Positions 42,920-51,304 of a stretch of 64,000 nucleotides of DNA are shown here, in pieces; positions within the stretch are counted from its first letter, which is position 1; each line of letters begins with the position of its first letter. The translations under genes were made by a program, and so were the position numbers. Source of the stretch: JAASSS01 sp021767745. Lineage in GTDB: Bacteria; Pseudomonadota; Gammaproteobacteria; UBA5335. The stretch is from NCBI GenBank assembly GCA_034189165.1, contig JAXHVN010000024.1, forward strand, positions 55,003 to 119,002. Reading direction: 5' to 3'. Below the pieces are notes generated by a model, which worked only from the letters and a program-made list of their open reading frames with translations, searched no databases and had not been told where the DNA came from.

Positions 42920-43898
42920 CAACCCCGGCCGCAGATTCGCGGATGGCCTCGCTGAGCTGATAGACGGCCATCGCGTAGTGCACGCTGCGGTTGTAGCGCG
43001 TGATCACGTACAGGTTGTGCAGCCCGAGCCAGTAATCCTCGCCCTGCGGCTGTTCCAGCGCCACCAGGTTGGCCGGGGCGTCCCCGGGCAGCGTCGCCGG
43101 CACGTCGAGCCCGGCCTGCTGCAGCGCGCCAACGGTGGTGGTGAGCTCGATGCCGCGGTTGGCCTGCTCGGCCAGCGCGCCGCTCGCGGCCACCGGCAGC
43201 GCGACCGGCTCGCCGGCACGCCAGCGATGGCGGGCGAAGTAGTTGGCGACGCTGCCGATGGCGTCGGCCTTCGAGCCCCACAGGTCACGCGTGCCGTCGG
43301 CGTCGAAGTCGACCGCATAGGCGCGGTAGCTGCTGGGGATGAACTGCCCAAGGCCCATCGCGCCGGCGTAGGAGCCCTTGGCGGCGAGCGGATCGATCGG
43401 TTCTTCCTGCACCAGCTGCAGGAAATGGCCGAGTTCGCTACGGAAGAACTTCGCCCGCGGCGGATAGGCAAAGCCCAGCGTGGCCAGGGCATCGACGACC
43501 CGGTAGCTGCCGGTGTGGCGGCCATAGAAGGTCTCCACGCCGATGATCGCGGTAACGATCTGCGGCGGCACGCCGTATTCCTGCTCGGCGCGTGCCAGGA
43601 TCTCGGCGTGCTCGCGCATGAACGCCACGCCGCCCTCGATCCGCTCGGGCGTCAGGAAGATCTTGCGATAGGCGTGCCAGGGCTTGGCTTCCGCCGGACG
43701 GCGCATCGCGGCGAGGATGCTCTCGCGCTGTTCGGCCTGGCCGAGCACGCCGCGCACGACGTCCTCGTCCAGCCCGTATTCGCGCACCGTCTCGGCAACG
43801 AAGGCATCGACTTGGGCCGCGTCGAAGGCGGCGGTGGCATCGAGCGCGAGCAGGCCGAGGCCGGCGCCAAGGCAGGCGGCAAGGTTGGGCAATCGCAT
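42903..43898 (-). CDS. mltB: membrane-bound lytic murein transglycosylase B
   Basis: 331 residues. Signal peptide about 1-23, with no lipobox Cys at the expected place, so it may be soluble periplasmic rather than lipid-anchored. Catalytic Glu122 in IIGVETFYGRHTG; AMGLGQFIPSSYRAYAVDFDADGTRDLW is the family substrate groove. It cleaves between MurNAc and GlcNAc to leave anhydro-MurNAc ends. The ATG overlaps the rodA stop by one base. Confidence 0.94.
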   Translation of the reverse strand: MRLPNLAACLGAGLGLLALDATAAFDAAQVDAFVAETVREYGLDEDVVRGVLGQAEQRESILAAMRRPAEAKPWHAYRKIFLTPERIEGGVAFMREHAEILARAEQEYGVPPQIVTAIIGVETFYGRHTGSYRVVDALATLGFAYPPRAKFFRSELGHFLQLVQEEPIDPLAAKGSYAGAMGLGQFIPSSYRAYAVDFDADGTRDLWGSKADAIGSVANYFARHRWRAGEPVALPVAASGALAEQANRGIELTTTVGALQQAGLDVPATLPGDAPANLVALEQPQGEDYWLGLHNLYVITRYNRSVHYAMAVYQLSEAIRESAAGVDAASG

Positions 43899-45016
43899 CA
43901 GAGCAGCATCTTCTTGTGGGTCTGGATGGACATCAGCATGCCGAAGCCGGCCATCAGCGTCACCATCGAGGTGCCGCCGTAGCTGATCAGCGGCAGCGGC
44001 ACGCCCACCACGGGCAGCAGCCCGCTGACCATGCCGGCGTTCACGCTGACGTAGACGAAGAAGGTCAGCGACAGCGCCGCCGCCAGCAGCCGTTCGTAGA
44101 CGTTCTGTGCCAGCAGCGCGATCCGCAGGCCGCGGAAGATGACGAACAGGTACAGCGCCAGCAGCACGAGCAGGCCGAGCAGGCCGAACTCCTCCGCGAA
44201 CACGGCGAAGATGAAGTCGGTCGAGCGCTCCGGCAAAAATCGCAGGTGCGCCTGGCTGCCCTGCAGCCAGCCCTGGCCGAACAGGCCGCCCGAGCCGATG
44301 GCGATCTGCGACTGGATGATGTGATAGCCGGCGCCGAGCGGGTCGGCCTCCGGGTTCAGAAAGGTCAGCACACGCTGGCGCTGATACTCGTGCATGTTCA
44401 TCCACAGCAGCGGCACGCAGGCGGCGATCGCCGCCAGCAGCGCGAGGATCACCCGCCAGGACAGGCCCGCCATGAACAGCGCGAAAGCGCCGGCGGTGGC
44501 GACCAGCAGCGCCGTGCCGAGGTCGGGCTGCTGGATGATCAGCGCCGCCGGCAACAGCACGATCACCGCCACCACGGCCACGTCGCGCAGCGTCGGCGGC
44601 ATGCGGTGCTCGTGAATGTAGCGCGCCACCATCATCGGCGTGGCGAGCTTCATGATCTCCGAGGGCTGGAAGCGGACCACGCCGAGATCCAGCCAGCGCT
44701 GCGCGCCCTTGCCCACATCGCCGAGCACCAGCACCAGCGCCAGCAGCACCACGCCCAGCAGATACAGCGGCAGGCTCCAGCGGCGCAGCACATCGCTCGG
44801 AACCTGGGCGATGGCGAGCATGACGACGAAGGCGATGCCGAGGCGGATCAGCTGGCGCGTCAGCAGGGTATCGCTGGCGCCGCTGGCGCTGTAGAGGATC
44901 GCGCAGCCGATGCCGCACAGCAGCAGCAGGCCGAGCAGCAGCTGAGCATCCAGATGCAGCATCGGCATCACCGTGCCGGCCTGCTGGCGTTCCACCCAGA
45001 CGTCGCGTCCGTTCAT
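43898..45016 (-). CDS. rodA: peptidoglycan glycosyltransferase RodA (SEDS)
   Basis: 372 residues, about ten membrane helices. SEDS features: VRFQPSEIMKLATPMMVA, QQPDLGTALL, the large loop with AHLRFLPERSTDFIFAVFAEEFG and the C-terminal GVPLPLISYGGTSM. It polymerises lipid II during elongation with PBP2, encoded just upstream with a four-base overlap (ATGA). Also called MrdB. Confidence 0.96.
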   Translation of the reverse strand: MNGRDVWVERQQAGTVMPMLHLDAQLLLGLLLLCGIGCAILYSASGASDTLLTRQLIRLGIAFVVMLAIAQVPSDVLRRWSLPLYLLGVVLLALVLVLGDVGKGAQRWLDLGVVRFQPSEIMKLATPMMVARYIHEHRMPPTLRDVAVVAVIVLLPAALIIQQPDLGTALLVATAGAFALFMAGLSWRVILALLAAIAACVPLLWMNMHEYQRQRVLTFLNPEADPLGAGYHIIQSQIAIGSGGLFGQGWLQGSQAHLRFLPERSTDFIFAVFAEEFGLLGLLVLLALYLFVIFRGLRIALLAQNVYERLLAAALSLTFFVYVSVNAGMVSGLLPVVGVPLPLISYGGTSMVTLMAGFGMLMSIQTHKKMLL

Positions 45017-46896
45017 CGTGCACTCACCTGCATCGGCTGCTCCGGCCCCAGGGCGGGCCGGTCGAGATAGGCATCGAGCACCTGTCGTGCGATCGGCGCC
45101 GCCGTGCCGCTGCCGCTGCCGCCGTGCTCGACCACCACGGCCAGGGCGATGGTCGGCGATTCCAGCGGCGCAAAGGCGATGAACAGCGCATGGTCGCGCA
45201 GGTTCTCGGCGATCGTCTCGGCGTCGTATTCCTCGTCCTGACCGAGGCCGAACACCTGCGCCGTACCGGTCTTGCCGGCGTATTGATAGGCGGCGCCGGC
45301 TGCGCTCGCACGGGCGGTGCCGCGCGGCGCGAACAGCACATCGTGCATTGCGCCGTGCACGATATCCCAGCCGCGGGGCTCGCGCAGCGTCACCGGGGGT
45401 TCCAGCGCCGGTGCCAGCGCCGTGTACTGCCCGTCCAGCGGCGAGATGGCCGCGCGAGCCACGCGCGGCGCGGCGGCAACGCCGCGGGCGGCGAGGGTGG
45501 CGGTCGCGTCGGCGAGCTGCAGCGGCGTGGCGAGGTTGAAGCCCTGGCCGATGGAGGTGATCAGCGTCTCGCCGATGTACCAGGACTCGTTGCGCGTGGC
45601 GCGCTTCCAGGCCTTGGACGGCACCAGACCGGCCCGCTCGCCGGGCAGGTCGATGCCGGTCTTGTGGCCGAAGCCGAAGCGCGTGAGGTAGTCGTGGATG
45701 CGGTCGACGCCGAGCGAGAGCGAGAGCTGATAGAAGTACACATCACAGCTCTGCTCGATCGCCTTGGTCAGGTCCGTGCGGCCGTGACCGGTGCGCTTCC
45801 AGTCGCGATAGATGCGCGTCGCGCTCGGCAGCTTGAAGCCGCCGTTGCAGTAGACGCCGCTGTTGCCGAGCGGGCGGCCGATGTCGACGTCGGCCAGGCC
45901 GAGGAAGGGTTTGACGGTCGAGCCCGGCGGGTACTGGCCGAACAGGGCCCGGTTGAACAGCGGCCGGCCCGGGTCGGCGTTCAGGGCGCGATAGGTCTTG
46001 CTGTCGATGCCGTCGATGAACAGGTTGTTGTCGTAGGCGGGATTGCTCACCAGCGCCAGCACCTCGCCGGTGCCGGGTTCGATCGCCACCACGGCCCCGC
46101 GCCGTTCGCCCAGCGCCTGCGCCGCGGCGAGCTGCAGGTCGATGTCGAGACTGAGGTAGAGGTCCTGCCCCGGCGTCTGCGGGGTCTCGGCCAGGGTGCG
46201 CAGGGCCCGGCCCTGGACGTTCACCTCCTGCTGTTCGTGTCCCGGCGCGCCGTGCAGCAGATCCTCGTACCAGCGTTCCACGCCGGCCTTGCCGATGTGA
46301 CGCGTCCCGGCGTAGTCGCGCTTGTCCAGCCGCTTGAGGTCGTCCGTATCGATCGCGCCGACATAGCCGATCACATGCGCCGCCGCCGGGCCGTAGGGAT
46401 ACCAGCGTGTGAGCGTGGCGGCGATTTCCACCCCGGGCAGATGGGCCTGCTCGACGGCGAACCGTGCCAGCTCCTCCGGCGTCAGCTGATAGCGCAGCGG
46501 CACCGGATCGAACTGCCGATGCTGGCGGCGCGCCTTCTCGAAGCGGGCGATGTCCTGCTCGTCCAGCGCGATCAGCCTGCCCAGTGCCGCCAGCGTCGCG
46601 GGCAGGTCGTCGATCTCCTCGGGGATCAGATCGAGCCGGTAGGACGGCAGGTTCTCGGCCAGCAGCGCGCCGTTGCGATCGTAGATCAGGCCGCGCCGCG
46701 GTGGGATCGGCCGCAGGCGGATGCGATTGTCCTCGCTCAGCGTGTCGAAGTGATCGTGCTGCACGACCTGCAGGTGCACCAGGCGCCAGGTGAGGCCGCC
46801 GAACACCAGCAGCACCACGGCGCCGGCCCACAGCAGCCGGAAGAAGAACAGCCGCCGGACGGCGAGGGGGTCGTCGAGATGGTCGCGAATGCCCAT
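45013..46896 (-). CDS. mrdA: penicillin-binding protein 2, elongation transpeptidase
   Basis: 627 residues. Cytoplasmic tail and one membrane helix (about 16-40), pedestal domain (about 60-240) and transpeptidase domain with STVK (Ser326, Lys329), SCD (383-385, the SxN-equivalent) and KTG (542-544). It cross-links side-wall peptidoglycan with RodA and MreBCD. It starts five bases after mreD. Confidence 0.96.
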   Translation of the reverse strand: MGIRDHLDDPLAVRRLFFFRLLWAGAVVLLVFGGLTWRLVHLQVVQHDHFDTLSEDNRIRLRPIPPRRGLIYDRNGALLAENLPSYRLDLIPEEIDDLPATLAALGRLIALDEQDIARFEKARRQHRQFDPVPLRYQLTPEELARFAVEQAHLPGVEIAATLTRWYPYGPAAAHVIGYVGAIDTDDLKRLDKRDYAGTRHIGKAGVERWYEDLLHGAPGHEQQEVNVQGRALRTLAETPQTPGQDLYLSLDIDLQLAAAQALGERRGAVVAIEPGTGEVLALVSNPAYDNNLFIDGIDSKTYRALNADPGRPLFNRALFGQYPPGSTVKPFLGLADVDIGRPLGNSGVYCNGGFKLPSATRIYRDWKRTGHGRTDLTKAIEQSCDVYFYQLSLSLGVDRIHDYLTRFGFGHKTGIDLPGERAGLVPSKAWKRATRNESWYIGETLITSIGQGFNLATPLQLADATATLAARGVAAAPRVARAAISPLDGQYTALAPALEPPVTLREPRGWDIVHGAMHDVLFAPRGTARASAAGAAYQYAGKTGTAQVFGLGQDEEYDAETIAENLRDHALFIAFAPLESPTIALAVVVEHGGSGSGTAAPIARQVLDAYLDRPALGPEQPMQVSAR

Positions 46897-46901
46897 GATC
46901 T

Positions 46902-47384
46902 TCAGGTCAGCTCGAAGCGCCGCCGCAGGCCCCGCAGCGAGGCGAATACCCAGGGCCAGAGCAGGCCGCTGGAGAGGATTGCCGGCCAGGGATAGGGCGG
47001 CACCTGGGCGGCCGTGGCGCCCTCGGCCCAGAACAGCAGGAACTCATACCCCGCGATCACGCCCATGACCAGCAGACTCTGCTGCCAGACGGGAAAGGCC
47101 CGTACCTGCAGATAGTAGCGCTGGATGCCGAAGGCGACGCAGGTCAGCGCCAGCGCGTGCATGCCCAGCAGGTCGCGGCGCAGTACGTCCAGCAGCAGGC
47201 CGAGCAGCCACACCAGGCTCAGGTGCAGTCGCCAGGGCAGGGCCATGCTCCAGTAGATCACCACCAGCGCCAGCCAGGCCGGCCGCGCGACGGCGAGCCG
47301 GTCCGGCAGCGGGATGACGTCGAGCACGTAGGCGAGCAGGAACGCGCCGGCGAGCACGCCCCAGCGTCGCAGCAGATCGCTCAT
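46902..47384 (-). CDS. mreD: rod shape-determining protein MreD
   Basis: 160 residues, about five hydrophobic segments and the family pattern DVIPLPDRLAVARPAWLALVVIYWSMALPWRLHLSLVWLLGLLLDVLR. An integral membrane member of the elongasome whose exact action is unknown. Overlaps mreC by four bases (ATGA). Confidence 0.93.
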   Translation of the reverse strand: MSDLLRRWGVLAGAFLLAYVLDVIPLPDRLAVARPAWLALVVIYWSMALPWRLHLSLVWLLGLLLDVLRRDLLGMHALALTCVAFGIQRYYLQVRAFPVWQQSLLVMGVIAGYEFLLFWAEGATAAQVPPYPWPAILSSGLLWPWVFASLRGLRRRFELT

Positions 47385-48271
47385 CGGACGGGGGGCGGGG
47401 TGTCGGCATCCGGCGCCGGCGTGGCCGGTGCCGGCTCGGCGAGCATCGGCCGTGGCCAGACCAGCAGCACCTCGCGGCTGCGATCCACCCGGGCGATCGG
47501 CCGGGCGGCGATGTCGGCGAAGCGGCGCCCCGGATCGCGCCGCATCTCGGTCACCACCGCCACCGGATAGCCCCGCGGAAAGCGCCCGCCCAGGCCCGAT
47601 GCCACCAGCACGTCACCTTCCTGGATATCGGCGTTGTTCGGCAGGTACGGCACGCTCAGCCGGTTGCCCTGACCGGTGCCCTGGGCCAGCGCGCGCAGGC
47701 CGTTGCGCGTCACTTCGACCGGCACGGCATGGTTGGGATCGGTGATGAGCAGGGCGCTGGCCGAGTCGACGCCGGCGTGGATGACCTGGCCGACGATGCC
47801 ATAGGCATCCACTAGCGCCTGGCCGCGATGGACGCCATCGCGCGTGCCGCGATCGATCAGCACCTCGTGCCGGTAGGGATCCAGGTCCAGTCGCACGATC
47901 TCGGCGACCGACAGGCTCTCGCCGGTGCGGCGCGTGGCCCGGAGCAGCCGGCGCAGGCGGGCGTTCTCGGCCTGCAGGGCGGCCACCCGCTGCTGGCGCG
48001 CCTGCAGCAGCAGCGCCCGTTCGCGCAGCTCGCGGTTCTGTGTCAACAGCTGCTGGCGGCTGACCCACCGTTCGCGAACCACGTCCAGCGCATCGAAGGG
48101 CAGCTCCACCAGCCATTCGATGGGCAGCACCACGCCGCTCAGCGCGAGCCGGACCTGCTCCGCGCCGCCGCGCCGATGGTCCAGATACATCAGCGCCAGT
48201 GAGAGGCAGAGCAGCGCCAGCAGCCAGCCGGCCAGACGCCTGGAGGTGACGAACAGCGACTTGTCGATGAC
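47381..48271 (-). CDS. mreC: rod shape-determining protein MreC, start codon not canonical
   Basis: The fold of MreC is clear: coiled coil (about 70-110) then the double beta-barrel (VDPYRHEVLIDRGTRDGV-type, LPNNADIQEGDVLVASGLGGRFPRGYPVAVV). The first ATG (48190) would make a 269-residue protein lacking the inner-membrane anchor. Reading on upstream in frame adds V-IDKSLFVTSRRLAGWLLALLC to LSLAL-M, a proper anchor. That extension begins right after a TGA (48272-48274) and contains no ATG, GTG or TTG. GGGAG lies five bases before a GTC (48271) and eight before an ATC (48268). I place the start at the GTC position, read as 296 residues, but it may be ATC, CTG at 48256 or a base error. MreC scaffolds PBP2/RodA. 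Confidence 0.88.
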   Translation of the reverse strand, partial: VIDKSLFVTSRRLAGWLLALLCLSLALMYLDHRRGGAEQVRLALSGVVLPIEWLVELPFDALDVVRERWVSRQQLLTQNRELRERALLLQARQQRVAALQAENARLRRLLRATRRTGESLSVAEIVRLDLDPYRHEVLIDRGTRDGVHRGQALVDAYGIVGQVIHAGVDSASALLITDPNHAVPVEVTRNGLRALAQGTGQGNRLSVPYLPNNADIQEGDVLVASGLGGRFPRGYPVAVVTEMRRDPGRRFADIAARPIARVDRSREVLLVWPRPMLAEPAPATPAPDADTPPPVR

Positions 48272-48312
48272 TCACGCTCCCGAGCGGTCGACACAGGCAG
48301 ACGCCCGCCGGC

Positions 48313-49356
48313 TCATTCGAGCGAGAACAGCTCTCCGCCGTGCTCGTCGATCAGCTCCATCACGCGACCGCCACCCCGGGCGACGCAGGTGAGCGGATCT
48401 TCCGCCAGCACGACTGGCAGCCCGGTCTCTTCCATGATCAGCCGGTCGATGTCGCGCAGCATGCTGCCGCCGCCGGTGAGCACGATGCCCCGTTCGGCGA
48501 CATCTGCGCCGAGTTCGGGCGGCGTCTGCTCCAGCGCGGTCTTCAGCGCCCGCACGATCACGGCCAGCGGCTCTTCGAGGGCCTCGAGGATCTCGTTCGA
48601 GTTCAGCGTGAAGCTGCGCGGCACGCCCTCGGACAGGTGCCGGCCCTTGACCTCGATCTCCCGCACTTCCTTGCCGGGGAAGGCGGAACCGATCTCGCGC
48701 TTGATCCGCTCGGCGGTGGTCTCGCCGATCATCGTGCCGTAGTTGCGGCGCACGTAGTTGACGATTGCACTGTCGAACTTGTCGCCGCCGACCCGCACCG
48801 AGGCGGCGTAGACGATGCCGTTGAGCGACATCACCGCGACCTCGGAGGTGCCGCCGCCGATGTCGACCACCATCGAGCCGTGCGGCTCGTGCAGCGGGAT
48901 GCCCGCGCCCATGGCGGCCGCGATCGGCTCCTCGATCAGGTAGACCTTGCGTGCACCCGCGCCGGCAGCCGACTCCTTGATGGCCTTGCGCTCGACCTGG
49001 GTCGAGCCGTACGGGACGCACACCAGCACGCGCGGCGAGGGCCGGAAGTAGGGCGAGTCGTGCACCTTGCGGATGAAGTGCTGGAGCATCTTCTCCGTGG
49101 CGGTGAAGTCGGCGATCACGCCGTCCTTGAGCGGACGGATGGCCGTGATGTGCCCCGGCGTCCGGCCGAGCATGGCCTTGGCGGCGGCGCCTACGGCCTC
49201 GATGCTCTTGCCGCGGCCATCCTCGCGGATGGCGACCACCGAGGGTTCATCGAGCACGATGCCGTGGCCGCGGGAGTAGATCAGGGTGTTCGCGGTACCC
49301 AGATCGATGGAGAGGTCGTTGGAGAAAAAGCCCCGCAGACCCTTGAACTTGAACAT
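48313..49356 (-). CDS. mreB: rod shape-determining actin-like protein MreB
   Basis: 347 residues, the usual length. Actin-fold phosphate loops: SIDLGTANTLIY and VVDIGGGTSEVAV; adenosine motif TGGGSMLRDID. An N-terminal amphipathic segment (MFKFKGLRGFFSND) is the membrane contact. It orients cell-wall synthesis. First gene of the run ending in lipB, divergent from gatC. Confidence 0.97.
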   Translation of the reverse strand: MFKFKGLRGFFSNDLSIDLGTANTLIYSRGHGIVLDEPSVVAIREDGRGKSIEAVGAAAKAMLGRTPGHITAIRPLKDGVIADFTATEKMLQHFIRKVHDSPYFRPSPRVLVCVPYGSTQVERKAIKESAAGAGARKVYLIEEPIAAAMGAGIPLHEPHGSMVVDIGGGTSEVAVMSLNGIVYAASVRVGGDKFDSAIVNYVRRNYGTMIGETTAERIKREIGSAFPGKEVREIEVKGRHLSEGVPRSFTLNSNEILEALEEPLAVIVRALKTALEQTPPELGADVAERGIVLTGGGSMLRDIDRLIMEETGLPVVLAEDPLTCVARGGGRVMELIDEHGGELFSLE

Positions 49357-49412
49357 GTACGGCGCGCCGGGGATGGTCGGGAAAGCGCGCAATCTAGCAG
49401 CGGCCTCCGGGT

Positions 49413-49440
49413 TTGGGCAAGCGATGCCCTGTGGTATTTT
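49413..49440 (+). promoter_or_regulatory. candidate sigma-70 promoter for gatCAB
   Basis: TTGGGC (49413-49418) and TATTTT (49435-49440) are separated by 16 bases, matching four of six bases at each hexamer. Transcription would start near 49447, about 30 bases before the gatC ATG. Confidence 0.4.
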
Positions 49441-49476
49441 CTGCCGCTTGTGTCCCAGCGCCGGAGGCGCCCCGCC

Positions 49477-49764
49477 ATGGCTCTCGATGCCGACGACGTC
49501 CACGCCATCGCCCATCTCGCCCGCCTGGCGCTGGACGCGGGGCAGGTCGGCGTCCTCGCGGGCGAGCTGTCGCAGACGCTCGGGCTGCTCGAGCAGATCA
49601 ACGCCGCCGACACCGCCGGCGTCGCGCCCATGGCGCATCCGCTCGACATGACCCAGCGGCTGCGGGCGGACGAGGTCACCGAGCAGGTGGACCGGGAGGC
49701 CTTCCTGGCACAGGCCCCGGCCAGCGAGGCCGGACTGTTCCTCGTGCCCCGGGTGCTGGACTGA
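49477..49764 (+). CDS. gatC: Asp/Glu-tRNA amidotransferase subunit C
   Basis: 95 residues. VHAIAHLARLALDAGQ at the N-terminus and LRADEV...EAFLAQAPASEAGLFLVPRVLD at the C-terminus are family-typical. GatC wraps around GatA and stabilises the complex. GGAGG lies nine bases before the ATG. Confidence 0.95.
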   Translation: MALDADDVHAIAHLARLALDAGQVGVLAGELSQTLGLLEQINAADTAGVAPMAHPLDMTQRLRADEVTEQVDREAFLAQAPASEAGLFLVPRVLD

Positions 49765-49840
49765 GCGGACACTGCCGCGGCGCGAACGAGCGCCGCCCTC
49801 GCCGGCGCCCGGGGCGCCCGGATCGATCACAGGACCGACC

Positions 49841-51295
49841 ATGCATGACCTGACGCTCGCCGAGCTGGCCGAGGCGCTTGCCAGCCGCGCCTGCAGCAGC
49901 GAGGAGCTGACCACCCATCTGCTGGCCCGCATCGAGCAGCACGATGGCGAGCTCAACAGCCTGATCACCGTCGATGCCGACAACGCGCTCGCCGCCGCAC
50001 GGCAGGCCGATGCCGAGCGCAGCGCCGGCCGGGCCGGTCGGCTGACCGGCGTACCGCTGATCCACAAGGACATCTTCCTCACCGCCGGGGTGCGTACCAG
50101 CTGCGGCTCGCGCATGCTGAAGAACTTCGTCCCGCCGTTCGATGCCACCGTGGTCGAGCGCTGCCGGCAGGCCGGCATGGTCATGCTCGGCAAGGCGAAC
50201 ATGGACGAGTTCGCGATGGGCTCGTCGAACGAGACCAGCTACTTCGGCCCGGTGCGCAATCCCTGGGATCTCACGCGGGTCCCGGGTGGGTCCTCCGGCG
50301 GCTCGGCGGCCGCCGTGGCGGCGGGCTTCGCCCCCGTGGCGACCGGCACCGACACTGGCGGCTCGATCCGCCAGCCGGCCGCACTGTGCGGCATCACCGG
50401 GCTGAAGCCGACCTATGGGCGGGTGTCGCGCTTCGGCATGATCGCCTTCGCTTCCAGCCTCGATCAGGCCGGTGTGTTCGCCCGCAGCGCCGAGGATGCC
50501 GCGCTGCTGCTGCAGGCCATGGCCGGCTTCGATCCGCGCGACTCCACCAGCGCCGAGCTGGCGGTGCCGGACTACGCCGCCGCGCTCACCCAGCCGCTCG
50601 CCGGACTGCGCATCGGCGTGGTCGACGAGTTCTTCGGCGAGGGGCTGGACGCCGGCGTGGCCGGCGCGCTGGAGGCGGCGATCGGCGTGCTGCAGGGGCT
50701 GGGGGCCGAGGTGACCCGCGTGCACCTGCCACAGCTCGGACTGTCGGTGCCGACCTACTACGTGATCGCCCCGGCGGAGGCGTCCTCCAACCTCTCGCGC
50801 TTCGATGGCGTGCGCTATGGCTATCGTTGCGAGGCGCCGAAGGATCTGGAGGATCTCTACAAGCGCAGCCGCAGCGAGGGCTTCGGCGCCGAGGTCAAGC
50901 GTCGCATCATGATCGGCACCTATGTGCTCTCCGCCGGCTACTACGATGCCTACTACCTCAAGGCGCAGCGCTGTCGGCGGCTGATCACCGACGACTTCCG
51001 CCGGGCCTTCGAGCAGGTGGACGTGCTGGTCGCGCCGAGCGCGCCGGAGGTCGCCTTCCGCCTCGGCGAGAAGGCGGACGATCCGCTGAAGATGTACCTC
51101 TCCGACATCAACACCATCGCGGTCAATCTCGCCGGTCTGCCGGGCATCTCGGTGCCCGCCGGCCAGATCCAGGGACTGCCGGTGGGCTTGCAGCTGATCG
51201 GGCGGCATTTCGAGGAAGCGCGCCTGCTGAATGTGGCGCATCAGTTCCAGCGGGAGACCGACTGGCACCGGCAGCGGCCGGCACGCTTCGCGTAG
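49841..51295 (+). CDS. gatA: Asp/Glu-tRNA amidotransferase subunit A
   Basis: 484 residues of the amidase-signature family. Catalytic Lys76 (GVPLIHKDIF), Ser151 (PGGSSGGSA) and Ser175 (GTDTGGSIRQPA). It releases ammonia from glutamine for transamidation of mischarged Glu-tRNA(Gln) or Asp-tRNA(Asn). An AGGA precedes the ATG by six bases. A gap of 76 bases separates it from gatC. Confidence 0.97.
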   Translation: MHDLTLAELAEALASRACSSEELTTHLLARIEQHDGELNSLITVDADNALAAARQADAERSAGRAGRLTGVPLIHKDIFLTAGVRTSCGSRMLKNFVPPFDATVVERCRQAGMVMLGKANMDEFAMGSSNETSYFGPVRNPWDLTRVPGGSSGGSAAAVAAGFAPVATGTDTGGSIRQPAALCGITGLKPTYGRVSRFGMIAFASSLDQAGVFARSAEDAALLLQAMAGFDPRDSTSAELAVPDYAAALTQPLAGLRIGVVDEFFGEGLDAGVAGALEAAIGVLQGLGAEVTRVHLPQLGLSVPTYYVIAPAEASSNLSRFDGVRYGYRCEAPKDLEDLYKRSRSEGFGAEVKRRIMIGTYVLSAGYYDAYYLKAQRCRRLITDDFRRAFEQVDVLVAPSAPEVAFRLGEKADDPLKMYLSDINTIAVNLAGLPGISVPAGQIQGLPVGLQLIGRHFEEARLLNVAHQFQRETDWHRQRPARFA

Positions 51296-51304
51296 GGGGC
51301 AGGC

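Noticed and set aside
47613..48275. GTG at 48275 as the start of mreC
   Set aside because: It is in a different frame from the MreC sequence; using it would require a frameshift, for which I see no slippery site.
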